From positions 4,230,507 to 4,294,506 of the forward strand of contig NZ_CP024081.1 in the NCBI RefSeq assembly GCF_003033885.1: a stretch of 64,000 nucleotides of DNA, written 5' to 3'. A program made the translations under genes and the position numbers. This document shows, piece by piece, positions 1 through 9,284 of the stretch. Under the pieces are notes generated by a model that saw only the letters and a list, made by a program, of their open reading frames with translations, had not been told where the DNA came from and searched no databases. The DNA comes from Pseudomonas rhizophila (GTDB taxonomy: Bacteria > Pseudomonadota > Gammaproteobacteria > Pseudomonadales > Pseudomonadaceae). The number at the start of each line of letters is the position of its first letter. The stretch's first letter is position 1.

Positions 1-84
1 GGCTCGCTCCCACAGTTGAGCTTTGTTGAACATGAATTTTGTGATCGGCGAGATTTACTGTGGGAGCGAGCCTGCTCGCGATAG
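1..84. repeat. REP pair cut by the left window edge
   Basis: Two inverted copies of the common Pseudomonas REP core face each other. The left copy (1-14, reverse orientation) is truncated by the window edge; the right copy (59-84) is complete. About 45 bases separate them. The same pair recurs in at least six other spacers of the core half of this window. Confidence 0.85.
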
Positions 85-149
85 GGCCCGCAAGACACCA
101 CAGAACTCACCTGCGGACATTGACCCGCCCCCACACCCTGCGTAGCCTT

Positions 150-345
150 GCGCCTTCGAGGTTCTTCGGCATTGGCCGAAGCTAAGAAGGGAACGCGGTC
201 CAAGCCGCGGCTGCCCCCGCAACTGTGAACGGTGATGTTTCTGCAAGGCCACTGTGCATGCTCTTGACCAAGGGTGCACGGGAAGGCGCAGTAACTGCCA
301 GTCGAATGACTGGCCCGCCGTCAGCCAGGAGACCTGCCTCGACAC
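150..345 (+). promoter_or_regulatory. Cobalamin (B12) riboswitch
   Basis: The conserved blocks of the adenosylcobalamin riboswitch are present in order: a 5' stem ending in the 'gaagggaac' block near 186-194, the 'gccgcggctgcccccgcaac' core near 205-224, a 'gggaaggc' block near 281-288, and the B12 box 'agccaggagacctgcc' at 323-338. It lies about 115 bases upstream of cobW and should lower cobW-cobN expression when adenosylcobalamin is plentiful. I see no strong intrinsic terminator after it, so control may be at translation, but that is inference. Confidence 0.95.
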
Positions 346-454
346 AGATTCTCACTACAACCGGGCGGGGTGATCCGGTGGCGAAATCTTCCGCGTGCGC
401 CCATGCGTGCGGGTTGTCGTCCCGTTTGCCCGCCACCTTGCCAAAGGGCATCCG

Positions 455-1519
455 ATGAAAACACTGGCCAAACTCCCTGTCACCATCGTCACCGGCTTCC
501 TCGGCTCGGGTAAAACCACCTTGCTGCGGCACATGCTCGACAACGCCCAGGGCCGCCGCATCGCCGTGATCGTCAATGAGTTCGGCGAGCTGGGTATCGA
601 CGGCGAGATCCTCAAGCAGTGCTCGATCGGCTGCACCGAAGAAGAAGCCAACGGTCGCGTCTATGAACTGGCCAACGGTTGCCTGTGCTGCACCGTGCAG
701 GAAGAGTTTTTCCCGGTGATGCGCGAGTTGGTGGCGCGGCGCGGTGACCTCGATCACATCCTTATCGAAACCTCCGGCCTCGCCCTGCCCAAACCGCTGG
801 TCCAGGCTTTCCAGTGGCCGGAAATCCGCAGCGCCTGCACCGTCGATGCGGTCATCACCGTGGTCGACAGCCCGGCCGTGGCCGCCGGCACGTTCGCCGC
901 GTTCCCGGACCAGGTCGACGCCCAGCGCAAACTTGACCCCAACCTGGACCACGAATCACCGCTGCACGAGCTGTTCGCCGATCAACTGGCGAGCGCCGAC
1001 CTGGTGATCCTCAACAAAGCCGACCTGATCAGCCCTGAAGACCTGGCCAAGGTGCGCCTGGAAGTGGCCGAAGAACTGCCGCCGGCGGTCAAGGTCATCG
1101 AAGCCAGCAGCGGCCGCTTGCCTTTGGAAGTGTTGATCGGCCTGGGCGCCGGCTCCGAGGAGCACATCGATAGCCGCCACAGCCATCACGATCATCACCA
1201 TGACGGCGACGATGATGATCATGATCATGACGCGTTCGACTCCATTTCCATCGAACTGCCCCAGGCCGACGAAAGCCTGCTGCTGGACGCGCTGACCCAG
1301 TTGGTGGTCCAGCACGGCGTGCTACGGGTCAAGGGGTTCGCGGCCATTCCTGGCAAGCCGATGCGTTTGCTGATCCAGGGCGTGGGCACGCGCTTCGACA
1401 AACATTTCGACCGGCAGTGGGGCGCCGATGAAGCGCGGGTGACCCGTCTGGTGCTGATCGGCCAGGCGCTGGATGCCGGGCTGCTCGAAGCGCAATTGCG
1501 CGCCGCCCTCAGCGTCTAA
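455..1519 (+). CDS. cobW: CobW-type GTPase, cobalt chaperone for cobalamin synthesis
   Basis: A 354-residue protein of the COG0523 G3E GTPase family. The P-loop GFLGSGKTT is at residues 14-22, the metal-binding CxCC motif at 76-79 (C76, C78, C79), and an NKAD guanine-specificity motif near residue 186. A His/Asp-rich stretch at about 240-260 separates the GTPase domain from the C-terminal CobW domain and is a likely metal buffer. CobW is thought to deliver Co(II) to the cobaltochelatase, whose large subunit is the next gene, 3 bases downstream. The frame is open from 395, but the ATG at 455 starts at the conserved family N-terminus. The B12 riboswitch upstream supports the assignment to cobalamin rather than zinc homeostasis. 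Confidence 0.95.
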   Translation: MKTLAKLPVTIVTGFLGSGKTTLLRHMLDNAQGRRIAVIVNEFGELGIDGEILKQCSIGCTEEEANGRVYELANGCLCCTVQEEFFPVMRELVARRGDLDHILIETSGLALPKPLVQAFQWPEIRSACTVDAVITVVDSPAVAAGTFAAFPDQVDAQRKLDPNLDHESPLHELFADQLASADLVILNKADLISPEDLAKVRLEVAEELPPAVKVIEASSGRLPLEVLIGLGAGSEEHIDSRHSHHDHHHDGDDDDHDHDAFDSISIELPQADESLLLDALTQLVVQHGVLRVKGFAAIPGKPMRLLIQGVGTRFDKHFDRQWGADEARVTRLVLIGQALDAGLLEAQLRAALSV

Positions 1520-1522
1520 GCC

Positions 1523-4500
1523 ATGCACCTGCTCAGGACCCAGCCCGGCGGTTTCGTGTCGGACGACAACATTGCCGATCTCGGACAAACCCCCGCCGAG
1601 CTGGTGATCCTGTGCAGCGGCGACTCCAGCCTGGCGCTGCTGGCCGAAGCGGCGCGGCAGTTGCCGGACGACTATCCGCAGTTTCGCCTCGCCAACCCGA
1701 TGCAGGTGCAAAACCACGCCTCGGTGGATCTGTATTTCGACGACGTGTTGCGTCACGCCAAGGTCATCCTGCTTTCCCTGCATGGCGGCATCGGTTATTG
1801 GCGCTACGGCATTGAACGTCTTATGGAACTGGCCGAGCGCGGGGTGAAGCTGATCCTGGTGCCGGGGGACGATCGACCCGACCCGGAACTCAGCGACCTG
1901 AGCAACGTGCCCAATGAGGATCGGGACCGGCTCTGGCAGTTCCTGCGCCAAGGCGGTTTGGGCAATGCCCTGGACCTGTTCCATAACCTGGCCAGCCAAT
2001 GGTTCGGTCGCGACTATCCTTGGGGCGAACCGCAAACCCTGCCGCGCACGGCGATCTACCATCCGGAACGAACCAACGCCAGCCTGAGTGATTGGCAAAG
2101 CGACTGGCGGGCCGGGCAGCCGGTGGCGGCGGTGCTGTTTTATCGCTCCCACCTGCAAGCAGCGAACACGGCGTTCATCGACGTGTTTTGCCAGCGTCTG
2201 CAAGCGGCGGGGCTCAATCCCTTGCCCATTGCCGTGGCGAGCCTCAAGGAGCCTGCTTGCCTGGCCTTGGTTGAAGACTGGCTGGATGAGGTGGCGGCGG
2301 GGGTGATCCTCAACACCACCGGTTTCGCCCAATCGAGCCCCGAAGCGCCGCACTTGCGACCGTTTCGCCGCAATATCCCAGTGATCCAGGCGATCTGCGC
2401 CCAGGACAACGAGCCTGGCTGGCGCGCCAGTGAGCAGGGTCTGGGCCCGCGGGACCTGGCGATGCACATTGCCCTGCCAGAACTGGACGGGCGGATCATC
2501 AGTCGCCCCATCAGTTTCAAGGACCTGGCCTGGCGCAGCGAGCGCAGCCAGAGCGATGTGGTCTGCTACCGGGCCGTGCCCGAGCGCATGGATTTTGTCG
2601 CTGAGCTGGCGTGGCGCTGGACTACCCTGGCGTGCCTGCCTAACTCGCAAAAGCGCGTGGCGCTGATCCTCGCCAACTACCCGACCCGGGATGGGCGCAT
2701 CGGTAACGGCGTCGGCCTGGACACCCCGGCGGCGGCAGTGAATATCCTGCGGGCCTTGCAGGCCGAGGGCTATCCGCTGCCGGCTGAACTGCCTGCGAGC
2801 GGCACCGCGCTGATCCAGCAGTTGCTCGGCGGGGTAAGCAACGACCTGGACAGTCTTGACCAACGGCCCTGTCACCAGAGCCTGGCGCTGGATGCTTACC
2901 GGGCCATGTTCGACGCATTGCCCGAGGCCAATCGCCAGGCGGTGCTGGAGCGCTGGGGCGCGCCCGAACAGGACCCGATGTTCCGCGATGGCCGGTTGAT
3001 GATCGCGGGTGTGCGCCTGGGCCTGACGTTCGTCGGCATCCAGCCGGCTCGAGGCTATCAGGTCGATCCGAGCGCCGTGTACCACGACCCGGACCTGGTG
3101 CCGCCCCATGGCTACCTGGCGTTTTATTTCTGGCTGCGCAACACCTACGGGGTTCACGCGCTGATTCATGTCGGCAAGCACGGCAATCTCGAATGGTTGC
3201 CGGGCAAGGGCGTCGGGCTGTCGGAAAACTGCTGGCCGGATGCGCTGCTGGGACCGTTGCCGAACATCTATCCGTTCATCGTCAATGACCCGGGCGAGGG
3301 CGCCCAGGCCAAGCGTCGCACCCAGGCCGTGATTATCGATCACTTGATGCCGCCGCTGACCCGGGCCGAAACCTATGGGCCGCTGCGTAACCTCGAGCTG
3401 TTGGCTGACGAATACTACGAAGCGCAACTGCTCGACCCACGCCGCGCCCGGGAACTGCAGCGAGACATACTGAATCTGGTGCGCGAAACCCACATCGACC
3501 GCGAGTTGCAACTGGACGGCGACGCTGACGTGGCAATCTGGCTGCCGCGCCTGGACACTTACCTGTGCGATCTGAAGGAGTCGCAGATCCGTGACGGCCT
3601 GCACATTTTTGGCGAGTCGCCCACACAACGGTTGCGCATCGACACCTTGCTGGCGTTGCTGCGCATTCCCCGGGGGGATGGCAAGGGCGCGCAGTCGAGT
3701 TTGCTGCGGGCGCTGGCCAAGGCCTTTGCACTGGGTTTCGACCCGCTGGATTGTGCGCTGGCCGAACCCTGGACCGGCGCTTGTCCCGAAGCCTTGCGTC
3801 GGCTCAGCGACGAACCTTGGCGGACCGCTGGCGATACTCGTGAACGTTTGGAATTGTTCGCCGGGCAATTGATCGAGCAGGCCCTGGAGGGCGGGGTCGC
3901 GCAACTTGAGGCGCCGGGTTGGGAAACGGTGAACAGCGTTATTGAAAACCTGCGCGGCGTCGTGGCTCCGCGTCTGGACGCTTGCGGCCCGGCGGAAATG
4001 CGCGGTTTGCTCGATGCCTTGAGCGGGCGTTTCGTGCCGGCCGGCCCCAGCGGTGCGCCCAGTCGCGGGCGCCTGGATGTGCTGCCCACCGGGCGCAACT
4101 TCTTCTCGGTGGACGTGCGCAACCTGCCGACTACCACAGCGTGGCGCATCGGTTTTCAGTCGGCGTCCCTGATCCTTGAGCGGCACTTGCAGGACCACGG
4201 CGATCACCTGCGTCAATTGGGGCTTTCGGTGTGGGGCACCGCCACCATGCGCACCGGCGGTGACGACATTGCCCAGGCCATGGCGTTGATGGGCGTGCGT
4301 CCGGTGTGGGCCACGGGCAGCCAACGAGTCGACGATTTCGAGATCCTGCCGTTGAGTCTGCTGGACCGGCCTCGGGTCGATGTCACGCTGCGGGTCTCCG
4401 GGTTCTTCCGGGACGCCTTTGCCAATCTGATCCGCCTGTTCGATGCAGCGGTGCAGGCCGTCGCCGCCCTCGACGAACCGGACGACATGAACCCCTTGGC

Positions 4501-5284
4501 GGCGAAGGTGCGCAGCGAGCGCCAGGCTCTGTTGGAATCGGGCCTTGAACCCGAGGTCGCGGCCCGTCAGGCCGGGTGGCGGATCTTCGGCGCCAAGCCC
4601 GGCGCCTACGGCGCGGGTGTGCAGGGTGCCATCGACGGCCGCCTGTGGCAGAGCCGCGAAGACCTGGCGCAGGTCTACCTGAATTGGGGTGGCTACGCCT
4701 ACGGCGCCGGCGATGAAGGCACTGCCGCCCGGGAGCAGTTCTCCCGGCGCCTTAGCCAGGTGCAGGCGGTGTTGCAGAACCAGGACAACCGCGAACACGA
4801 CCTGCTCGATTCCAACGATTACTACCAATTCCAGGGCGGCATGCTGGCGGCGGTGGAGACCCTTGGCGGCGCAACGGCGGCCAGTTACCACGGCGATCAC
4901 AGCCAGCCGGACTTGCCCAAAATCCGCACGTTGAAAGAAGAGCTCAACCGCGTCATTCGTTCCCGGGCGGCCAATCCGAAGTGGATCGACGGGATCAAGC
5001 GCCACGGCTATAAAGGTGCGTTTGAACTGGCGGCGACGGTGGACAACCTGTTCGCCTTCGACGCCACCACGCAGTTGATCGACGATCACCAGTACGCCTT
5101 GCTGGCCGAGGCTTATCTGCTCGACCCGGACACTCGCGATTTCGTCCGCCAGCACAACCCCGATGCCTTGCGCGACATGACCGAGCGCATGCTCGAAGCG
5201 CAGCAGCGCGGAATGTGGCAGGAGCCCGGGGAGTATCGAGAGGCGCTGGAGAACTTGTTGTTGGACATAGAAGAAGACAGCTGA
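1523..5284 (+). CDS. cobN: Cobaltochelatase large subunit CobN
   Basis: A 1253-residue protein, the normal length for CobN of the aerobic pathway. It inserts Co(II) into hydrogenobyrinic acid a,c-diamide using ATP hydrolysed by AAA+ partner subunits. The family signature around HVGKHGNLEWLPGKG lies near residues 548-562, and the C-terminal part carries the conserved SNDYYQFQGG block. It starts 3 bases after cobW, so the two are surely co-transcribed under the riboswitch. Classical CobS and CobT are not next to it; ChlI- and ChlD-like genes follow after a 194-base gap and are the likely partners. Confidence 0.97.
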   Translation: MHLLRTQPGGFVSDDNIADLGQTPAELVILCSGDSSLALLAEAARQLPDDYPQFRLANPMQVQNHASVDLYFDDVLRHAKVILLSLHGGIGYWRYGIERLMELAERGVKLILVPGDDRPDPELSDLSNVPNEDRDRLWQFLRQGGLGNALDLFHNLASQWFGRDYPWGEPQTLPRTAIYHPERTNASLSDWQSDWRAGQPVAAVLFYRSHLQAANTAFIDVFCQRLQAAGLNPLPIAVASLKEPACLALVEDWLDEVAAGVILNTTGFAQSSPEAPHLRPFRRNIPVIQAICAQDNEPGWRASEQGLGPRDLAMHIALPELDGRIISRPISFKDLAWRSERSQSDVVCYRAVPERMDFVAELAWRWTTLACLPNSQKRVALILANYPTRDGRIGNGVGLDTPAAAVNILRALQAEGYPLPAELPASGTALIQQLLGGVSNDLDSLDQRPCHQSLALDAYRAMFDALPEANRQAVLERWGAPEQDPMFRDGRLMIAGVRLGLTFVGIQPARGYQVDPSAVYHDPDLVPPHGYLAFYFWLRNTYGVHALIHVGKHGNLEWLPGKGVGLSENCWPDALLGPLPNIYPFIVNDPGEGAQAKRRTQAVIIDHLMPPLTRAETYGPLRNLELLADEYYEAQLLDPRRARELQRDILNLVRETHIDRELQLDGDADVAIWLPRLDTYLCDLKESQIRDGLHIFGESPTQRLRIDTLLALLRIPRGDGKGAQSSLLRALAKAFALGFDPLDCALAEPWTGACPEALRRLSDEPWRTAGDTRERLELFAGQLIEQALEGGVAQLEAPGWETVNSVIENLRGVVAPRLDACGPAEMRGLLDALSGRFVPAGPSGAPSRGRLDVLPTGRNFFSVDVRNLPTTTAWRIGFQSASLILERHLQDHGDHLRQLGLSVWGTATMRTGGDDIAQAMALMGVRPVWATGSQRVDDFEILPLSLLDRPRVDVTLRVSGFFRDAFANLIRLFDAAVQAVAALDEPDDMNPLAAKVRSERQALLESGLEPEVAARQAGWRIFGAKPGAYGAGVQGAIDGRLWQSREDLAQVYLNWGGYAYGAGDEGTAAREQFSRRLSQVQAVLQNQDNREHDLLDSNDYYQFQGGMLAAVETLGGATAASYHGDHSQPDLPKIRTLKEELNRVIRSRAANPKWIDGIKRHGYKGAFELAATVDNLFAFDATTQLIDDHQYALLAEAYLLDPDTRDFVRQHNPDALRDMTERMLEAQQRGMWQEPGEYREALENLLLDIEEDS

Positions 5285-5330
5285 CTTGCCCATTCGACGG
5301 GCTATACACAACCCCTGTGATGGGTTGACC

Positions 5331-5433
5331 TGTGGTGAGGGGGTTTATCCCCGCTGGGCTGCGAAGCGACCCTCTTGTCCACATTGGGAGGCCTGCTTTG
5401 CAGTCCAACGGGGATAAATCCCCTCGCCACAAG
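5331..5433. repeat. Palindromic repeat of the 'ggggataaatcccctcgccaca' type
   Basis: Two imperfect inverted arms (about 5331-5360 and 5404-5433) form a long hairpin in the cobN-chlI spacer. This repeat family differs from the REP core seen elsewhere. Its arms reappear as the outer arms of the composite palindrome at 23350-23488. The spacer may act as a partial barrier between cobN and chlI. Confidence 0.7.
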
Positions 5434-5478
5434 TACTCTGTTCACATCGACGTTACCGACCACCTTTGAGAGTTCAAC

Positions 5479-6480
5479 ATGACCGACACCCCTCATTTCC
5501 CGCTCTGCGCCGTGGTCGGGGCCGATGACCTGAAACTGGCCCTGTGCCTGGCTGCGATCGATCCGAAAATCGGCGGTGTGCTCATCGAAGGCCCACGGGG
5601 CATGGCGAAGTCTACGCTGGCCCGGGGGCTGGCGGACCTGTTGGCCAGCGGTCAGTTCGTCACCTTGCCTTTGGGCGCCACTGAAGAGCGGCTGGTGGGC
5701 ACCCTGGATCTGGACGCGGCCCTGGGGGAGGGGCGCGCGCAGTTCTCTCCCGGCGTTTTGGCCAAGGCCGACGCCGGGGTGTTGTATGTCGATGAAGTGA
5801 ACCTGCTGCCCGACCACCTGGTGGACCTGTTGCTGGACGTGGCCGCCAGCGGCACCAACCTGATCGAGCGTGACGGCATCTCACACCGGCATTCGGCGCG
5901 TTTTGTATTGATCGGCACCATGAACCCGGAAGAGGGTGAATTGCGTCCGCAGTTGCTCGACCGTTTCGGCCTGAACGTGGCGCTGGACGGCCACACCGCA
6001 CCGCTTGAGCGCGGGCAGATTATTCGTCGGCGGCTGGATTTCGACAGTGATCCGGCGGCGTTCTGCGCGGAATGGGAACCGACCCAGCGGCAGTTGCGCG
6101 AACGCTGCCAACAGGCTCGCGACCGGTTGATGCAGATTCCTCTGGATGACCAGGCGCTGGCGCAGATCACCGAGCGTTGTTTTGCCGCTGGGGTCGATGG
6201 CTTGCGCGCGGACCTGGTCTGGCTGCGGGCCGCCCGCGCCCATGCTGCGTGGCGCGGGGCGGATGCCATTGCCGTTGAGGACATTGATGCGGTCGCCGAG
6301 TTTGCATTGCGTCATCGCAGGCGCGAGCCTTCGGCCCCTGCGCCGTCCCAGGCGCCGCCAGCCACCGCCGATCAAACCGCCAGGCCTGACGAAGGCCAGG
6401 GCCAGTGGGGTGACCTGCCGGCCCGGGCATTGCCCATCGGCACTCGGCGTGACGTGCCGAGCTGGCCAAAAAAGCCCTAG
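5479..6480 (+). CDS. chlI: ChlI/BchI-like AAA+ ATPase, probable cobaltochelatase subunit
   Basis: A 333-residue AAA+ protein of the magnesium-chelatase I-subunit family. Walker A is GPRGMAKST at residues 38-46, and Walker B is in VLYVDEVNLL at about 100-109, followed by the family insert with GTMNPEEGELRPQLLDRF. Pseudomonads make no chlorophyll, and this gene lies next to cobN. The best reading is therefore that it powers cobalt insertion in place of CobS. The C-terminal 50 residues are Pro/Ala-rich and look like a linker. Start: ATG at 5479 with a purine-rich upstream stretch. A VWA-domain partner follows 26 bases downstream. Confidence 0.9.
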   Translation: MTDTPHFPLCAVVGADDLKLALCLAAIDPKIGGVLIEGPRGMAKSTLARGLADLLASGQFVTLPLGATEERLVGTLDLDAALGEGRAQFSPGVLAKADAGVLYVDEVNLLPDHLVDLLLDVAASGTNLIERDGISHRHSARFVLIGTMNPEEGELRPQLLDRFGLNVALDGHTAPLERGQIIRRRLDFDSDPAAFCAEWEPTQRQLRERCQQARDRLMQIPLDDQALAQITERCFAAGVDGLRADLVWLRAARAHAAWRGADAIAVEDIDAVAEFALRHRRREPSAPAPSQAPPATADQTARPDEGQGQWGDLPARALPIGTRRDVPSWPKKP

Positions 6481-6506
6481 GCATTCGCCCCCGTTCGCCC
6501 GCGGGG

Positions 6507-7157
6507 GTGAATGCCAGACCCCGTGCGGGACGGTTGGACCAGGGGCGCCAGGGCCGCAGCAAAGCGGCGGCCAGCGGGGCGGTGAACTGGCCAGGCACCT
6601 TGCTCGCTGGCCGTCCACGCCTGCGTGAAGACCTGCGTTTTCAGCAACGCCATCGTTCGCCCCATGAACTGTGGCTGGTCATCGTCGACGCCTCGGCCTC
6701 GACTCGTCGTCATCAAGCCTTGAGCGATGGCAAAGGCCTGCTGGCGCAACTGTTCGATGACGCCTACCGCCAGCGCGCCCGGCTGGCCTTGCTGACGGCC
6801 AGCGGCAGCGCACCAGCCTGGCAGGTGCAAGGGCTCAAGGCGTCGGCGGGGCTACGGGACTGGCTCGACGGCCTGGGCGCCGGCGGCGGCACGCCGTTGC
6901 TGGCGGCGCTGAACGAGGCCGGACGCTGGTTGACGGCCCGGCGCAAGCGCTACCCGACCGAGCAACAGCGGGTGTTGCTGATGACCGACGGGCGAGTCAA
7001 ACAGCAGCTGACACTGCCGCCCCTTGATTGCCCAAGCCTGTTGATCGACATCGAACGCGGACCGATTCGCCTGGGCCGGGCCCGGCAATTGGCGGGGCAG
7101 TTGGGGGCGCAGTATCGGCATATTGATGAAGGACTACCGGGCTCGGATGTTCGCTGA
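6507..7157 (+). CDS. chlD: VWA-domain protein (ChlD/CobT-like), probable cobaltochelatase subunit
   Basis: A 216-residue protein that is mostly one von Willebrand A domain. The MIDAS motif begins with DASAS at about residues 61-65, and further MIDAS residues are likely in GGGTPL near 132 and TDG near 160. It corresponds to the C-terminal third of ChlD/BchD and lacks the degenerate AAA domain, as in other pseudomonad cobN-chlI-chlD clusters. It would bridge the ChlI hexamer to CobN. The start is a GTG at 6507; the frame is open back to a stop inside the chlI 3' end, but no ATG/GTG/TTG codon is available there. Codon use matches chlI. Confidence 0.85.
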   Translation: MNARPRAGRLDQGRQGRSKAAASGAVNWPGTLLAGRPRLREDLRFQQRHRSPHELWLVIVDASASTRRHQALSDGKGLLAQLFDDAYRQRARLALLTASGSAPAWQVQGLKASAGLRDWLDGLGAGGGTPLLAALNEAGRWLTARRKRYPTEQQRVLLMTDGRVKQQLTLPPLDCPSLLIDIERGPIRLGRARQLAGQLGAQYRHIDEGLPGSDVR

Positions 7158-7169
7158 CTGACATGGCCT

Positions 7170-7244
7170 TATCGCGAGCAGGCTCGCTCCCACATTTAAC
7201 ACTCGATCGATGAATCCCCTGTGGGAGCGAGCCTGCTCGCGATA
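7170..7244. repeat. REP pair (REPIN)
   Basis: Inverted REP copies at 7170-7194 and 7220-7244 separated by 25 bases, placed just after the chlD stop codon. They mark the 3' end of the cobalamin gene block. Confidence 0.9.
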
Positions 7245-7322
7245 GCATCGCCCCGGTGTCAGATCCGCACGCTCAATAAGCATCGCTGTTCTATGCTCAG
7301 CCAGACCTCACAGGAGTGAACC

Positions 7323-8969
7323 ATGCGCGTACTCGTCACCAACGCCCAGGACGATTTTCGGGTCAAGGCCTACGCTGGCACCAACGGTGTATTGCTCGCC
7401 ATGGACCTGGCCGAACCCCGGCGCAAGGGCTTGCTCGGCTTTGCCATCGAGAAGCAGCACGGCGCCAAGCCCTGGCTGTTCCTGTTCAACAGCCTGACCT
7501 TCCCCGACAAGGTGCATACGTTCCCGCAATTTCGCGCTACGCCGAGCGATAAAGCACCGTTGCAGAAATTTCGCTGGGCCGACTACGCCATCAACCCAGG
7601 CGTGGCAATTCACTACCGTGTGCACCTGGCCTATGGCAGCCCTGACGCGCCGCAACTGGGGGAATCACTTGAGGTGTCAGTGACCAGTGACGATGGTCAG
7701 CCAAGCAACCAGGGGGTCATCTTCAATCGTGCCGTGGCCGCGAGCCAGGCCTTCCAGCGCAAATTTCCCGAGCTGGATGCGCTGATCGACGCCAACAAAA
7801 ATCTGTCCATCGATGCTTGGCCCGACGCGCCGCGCCGCTGGCTGGAAAACGGTTTGCTGGGGCGCTTGACCGGTTTTATCGACCGGGCCCTGAACGCCAG
7901 TTGGGCCCTGGACGTCGCCATCTATGAATATGAACTGCCGGTGATCGTCGAGGCTGTGAACGCCGCTTTCGCACGGGGGGCGCGGGTACGGGTGCTGTAC
8001 CACGCTGAGCCGGGAGACGACGGCACATTGCGCAACGAAGCCAGTCTGGCAGCGCTGCCGGCGGCCAACAAGCGCGGGCGCGTCACGCACAATATTTTCC
8101 ACGACAAGTTCATCGTGCTGAGCAAGGTCGACGACACCGGTTCATTTCACCCCGAGGCCGTGCTGTGCGGCAGCACCAATTTCACTGCCAACGGCGTCTA
8201 CCGCCAGGCCAACGTTATTCATGTGCTGGACGACGCGCGGGTCAGCAACAGCTATCGCCAGGTGTTCGAGCAGATCTGGGCCGCACCCGAGGACGTCGGG
8301 GCCACGCGGCAGTGGATCAACCGGAACAACCCCATGGTCCCCGAGGAGCCATTGTTCACCGGGTTCTCGCCGCGTACGGGAGAGGGCGACCTGGATCGTT
8401 TCGTCGATATCATCAATGGCGCTCGCAAGGACCTGCTGTTCGTCACGGCCTTCGCCTTGCCCGACCGGATCCTCGATGCCTTGCTCGGTCAACCCAACGA
8501 CGACGTGCTGCGTTACGGCCTGCAGAACACCACCAGCCGCATCACTGGCTTTCATGCCGACCGCACCGCCGAATTCGCCGCCACCGCGCTGCTCAATACC
8601 GGCCTGGAGGGCTGGCTCAGGGAAAACATGAAAGGCCAGAAAGGCAATCTGCTGGTGCACACCAAAGCCGTCGTCACCGACTTCACCAGCGACACGCCGA
8701 CCATCATCAGCGGCAGCCACAACCTGAGTGCCGCGGCCAGCAGCGGCAACGACGAGAACTACCTGATCATTCAGGGCGACACCGACCTGGCCGACCGCTA
8801 CGGGCTTGAGCTGCTGCGCTTCTATGAGCATTACCGCTTTCGCTATTTCGCGAAAAAACTGGCGCTCAAGCAGGTCAAGCCGCTGGCGGTGGATGACAGC
8901 TGGACGGACGATTATTACCGCGACGGGGATTTGCGGATGTTGTCCAGAGTGAGGTTTTGCGGACGCTGA
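7323..8969 (+). CDS. Phospholipase D-like protein with two HKD-type motifs
   Basis: A 548-residue protein of the PLD superfamily. The first catalytic half contains HDK (His about 260) followed by GSTNFT; the second contains HTK (His about 446) followed by GSHNLS. Each half thus has the His, Lys and downstream Asn/Ser expected of an active PLD dimer-like fold. The first 150 residues form an all-beta-looking domain unlike classical PLDs. No signal peptide or membrane segment is visible, so it is probably cytoplasmic or exported by a specialised route. Substrate unknown: phospholipid or nucleic acid are both possible. It stands alone, after a REP pair and before a toxin-antitoxin pair. The ATG at 7323 is preceded by 'aggag'. 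Confidence 0.8.
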   Translation: MRVLVTNAQDDFRVKAYAGTNGVLLAMDLAEPRRKGLLGFAIEKQHGAKPWLFLFNSLTFPDKVHTFPQFRATPSDKAPLQKFRWADYAINPGVAIHYRVHLAYGSPDAPQLGESLEVSVTSDDGQPSNQGVIFNRAVAASQAFQRKFPELDALIDANKNLSIDAWPDAPRRWLENGLLGRLTGFIDRALNASWALDVAIYEYELPVIVEAVNAAFARGARVRVLYHAEPGDDGTLRNEASLAALPAANKRGRVTHNIFHDKFIVLSKVDDTGSFHPEAVLCGSTNFTANGVYRQANVIHVLDDARVSNSYRQVFEQIWAAPEDVGATRQWINRNNPMVPEEPLFTGFSPRTGEGDLDRFVDIINGARKDLLFVTAFALPDRILDALLGQPNDDVLRYGLQNTTSRITGFHADRTAEFAATALLNTGLEGWLRENMKGQKGNLLVHTKAVVTDFTSDTPTIISGSHNLSAAASSGNDENYLIIQGDTDLADRYGLELLRFYEHYRFRYFAKKLALKQVKPLAVDDSWTDDYYRDGDLRMLSRVRFCGR

Positions 8970-9035
8970 ACTGTGGTAAGAGGTGTTTTAGAGTGCTATT
9001 TTTAGCGCCATTAAGAGTGCTCAAGGACTCACCTC

Positions 9036-9284
9036 ATGACACATATTGTGCTTTCTCAAGTTGTAGCCAGCATTTCCGAACTCAAGAAAAATCCGATGGG
9101 CACTGTTGCTGCCGGTGGAGGATTATCCGTAGCAATCCTCAACCGCAATGAGCCGGCATTTTATTGCGTCCCCGCTCGAGAATATGAAGCCATGATGGAT
9201 CGGCTTGAAGATCTGGAGCTGGTTGCTCTTTGCCGCGAGCGTGAAAATGATCCAACGATAAAGGTTTCTCTTGATGACCTATGA
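9036..9284 (+). CDS. Phd/YefM-type or RelB-like antitoxin
   Basis: An 82-residue protein with the antitoxin layout: an N-terminal DNA-binding half (VVASISELKKNPMGTV, then a NRNEPAFYCVP segment typical of Phd/YefM-RelB hybrids) and an acidic C-terminal tail for toxin wrapping. It overlaps the toxin gene by 11 bases, so the two are translationally coupled. Direct repeats 'agagtgct' at 8991-8998 and 9014-9021 sit in the promoter region and may be the operator for autorepression. Compared with the neighbouring genes the pair is A/T-richer, which fits a horizontally moving module. Confidence 0.85.
   Translation: MTHIVLSQVVASISELKKNPMGTVAAGGGLSVAILNRNEPAFYCVPAREYEAMMDRLEDLELVALCRERENDPTIKVSLDDL

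Noticed and set aside
1322..5311. Very long open frame (1329 codons) opposite cobN
   Set aside because: It mirrors cobN codon by codon because of GC-rich third positions; its product is Gln/Ala/Arg-rich without any motif, and cobN is certain.
7170..7244. REP pairs considered as a CRISPR array or as rho-independent terminators
   Set aside because: Only two inverted copies, no regular spacers, no T-tract; they match the known Pseudomonas REP core.
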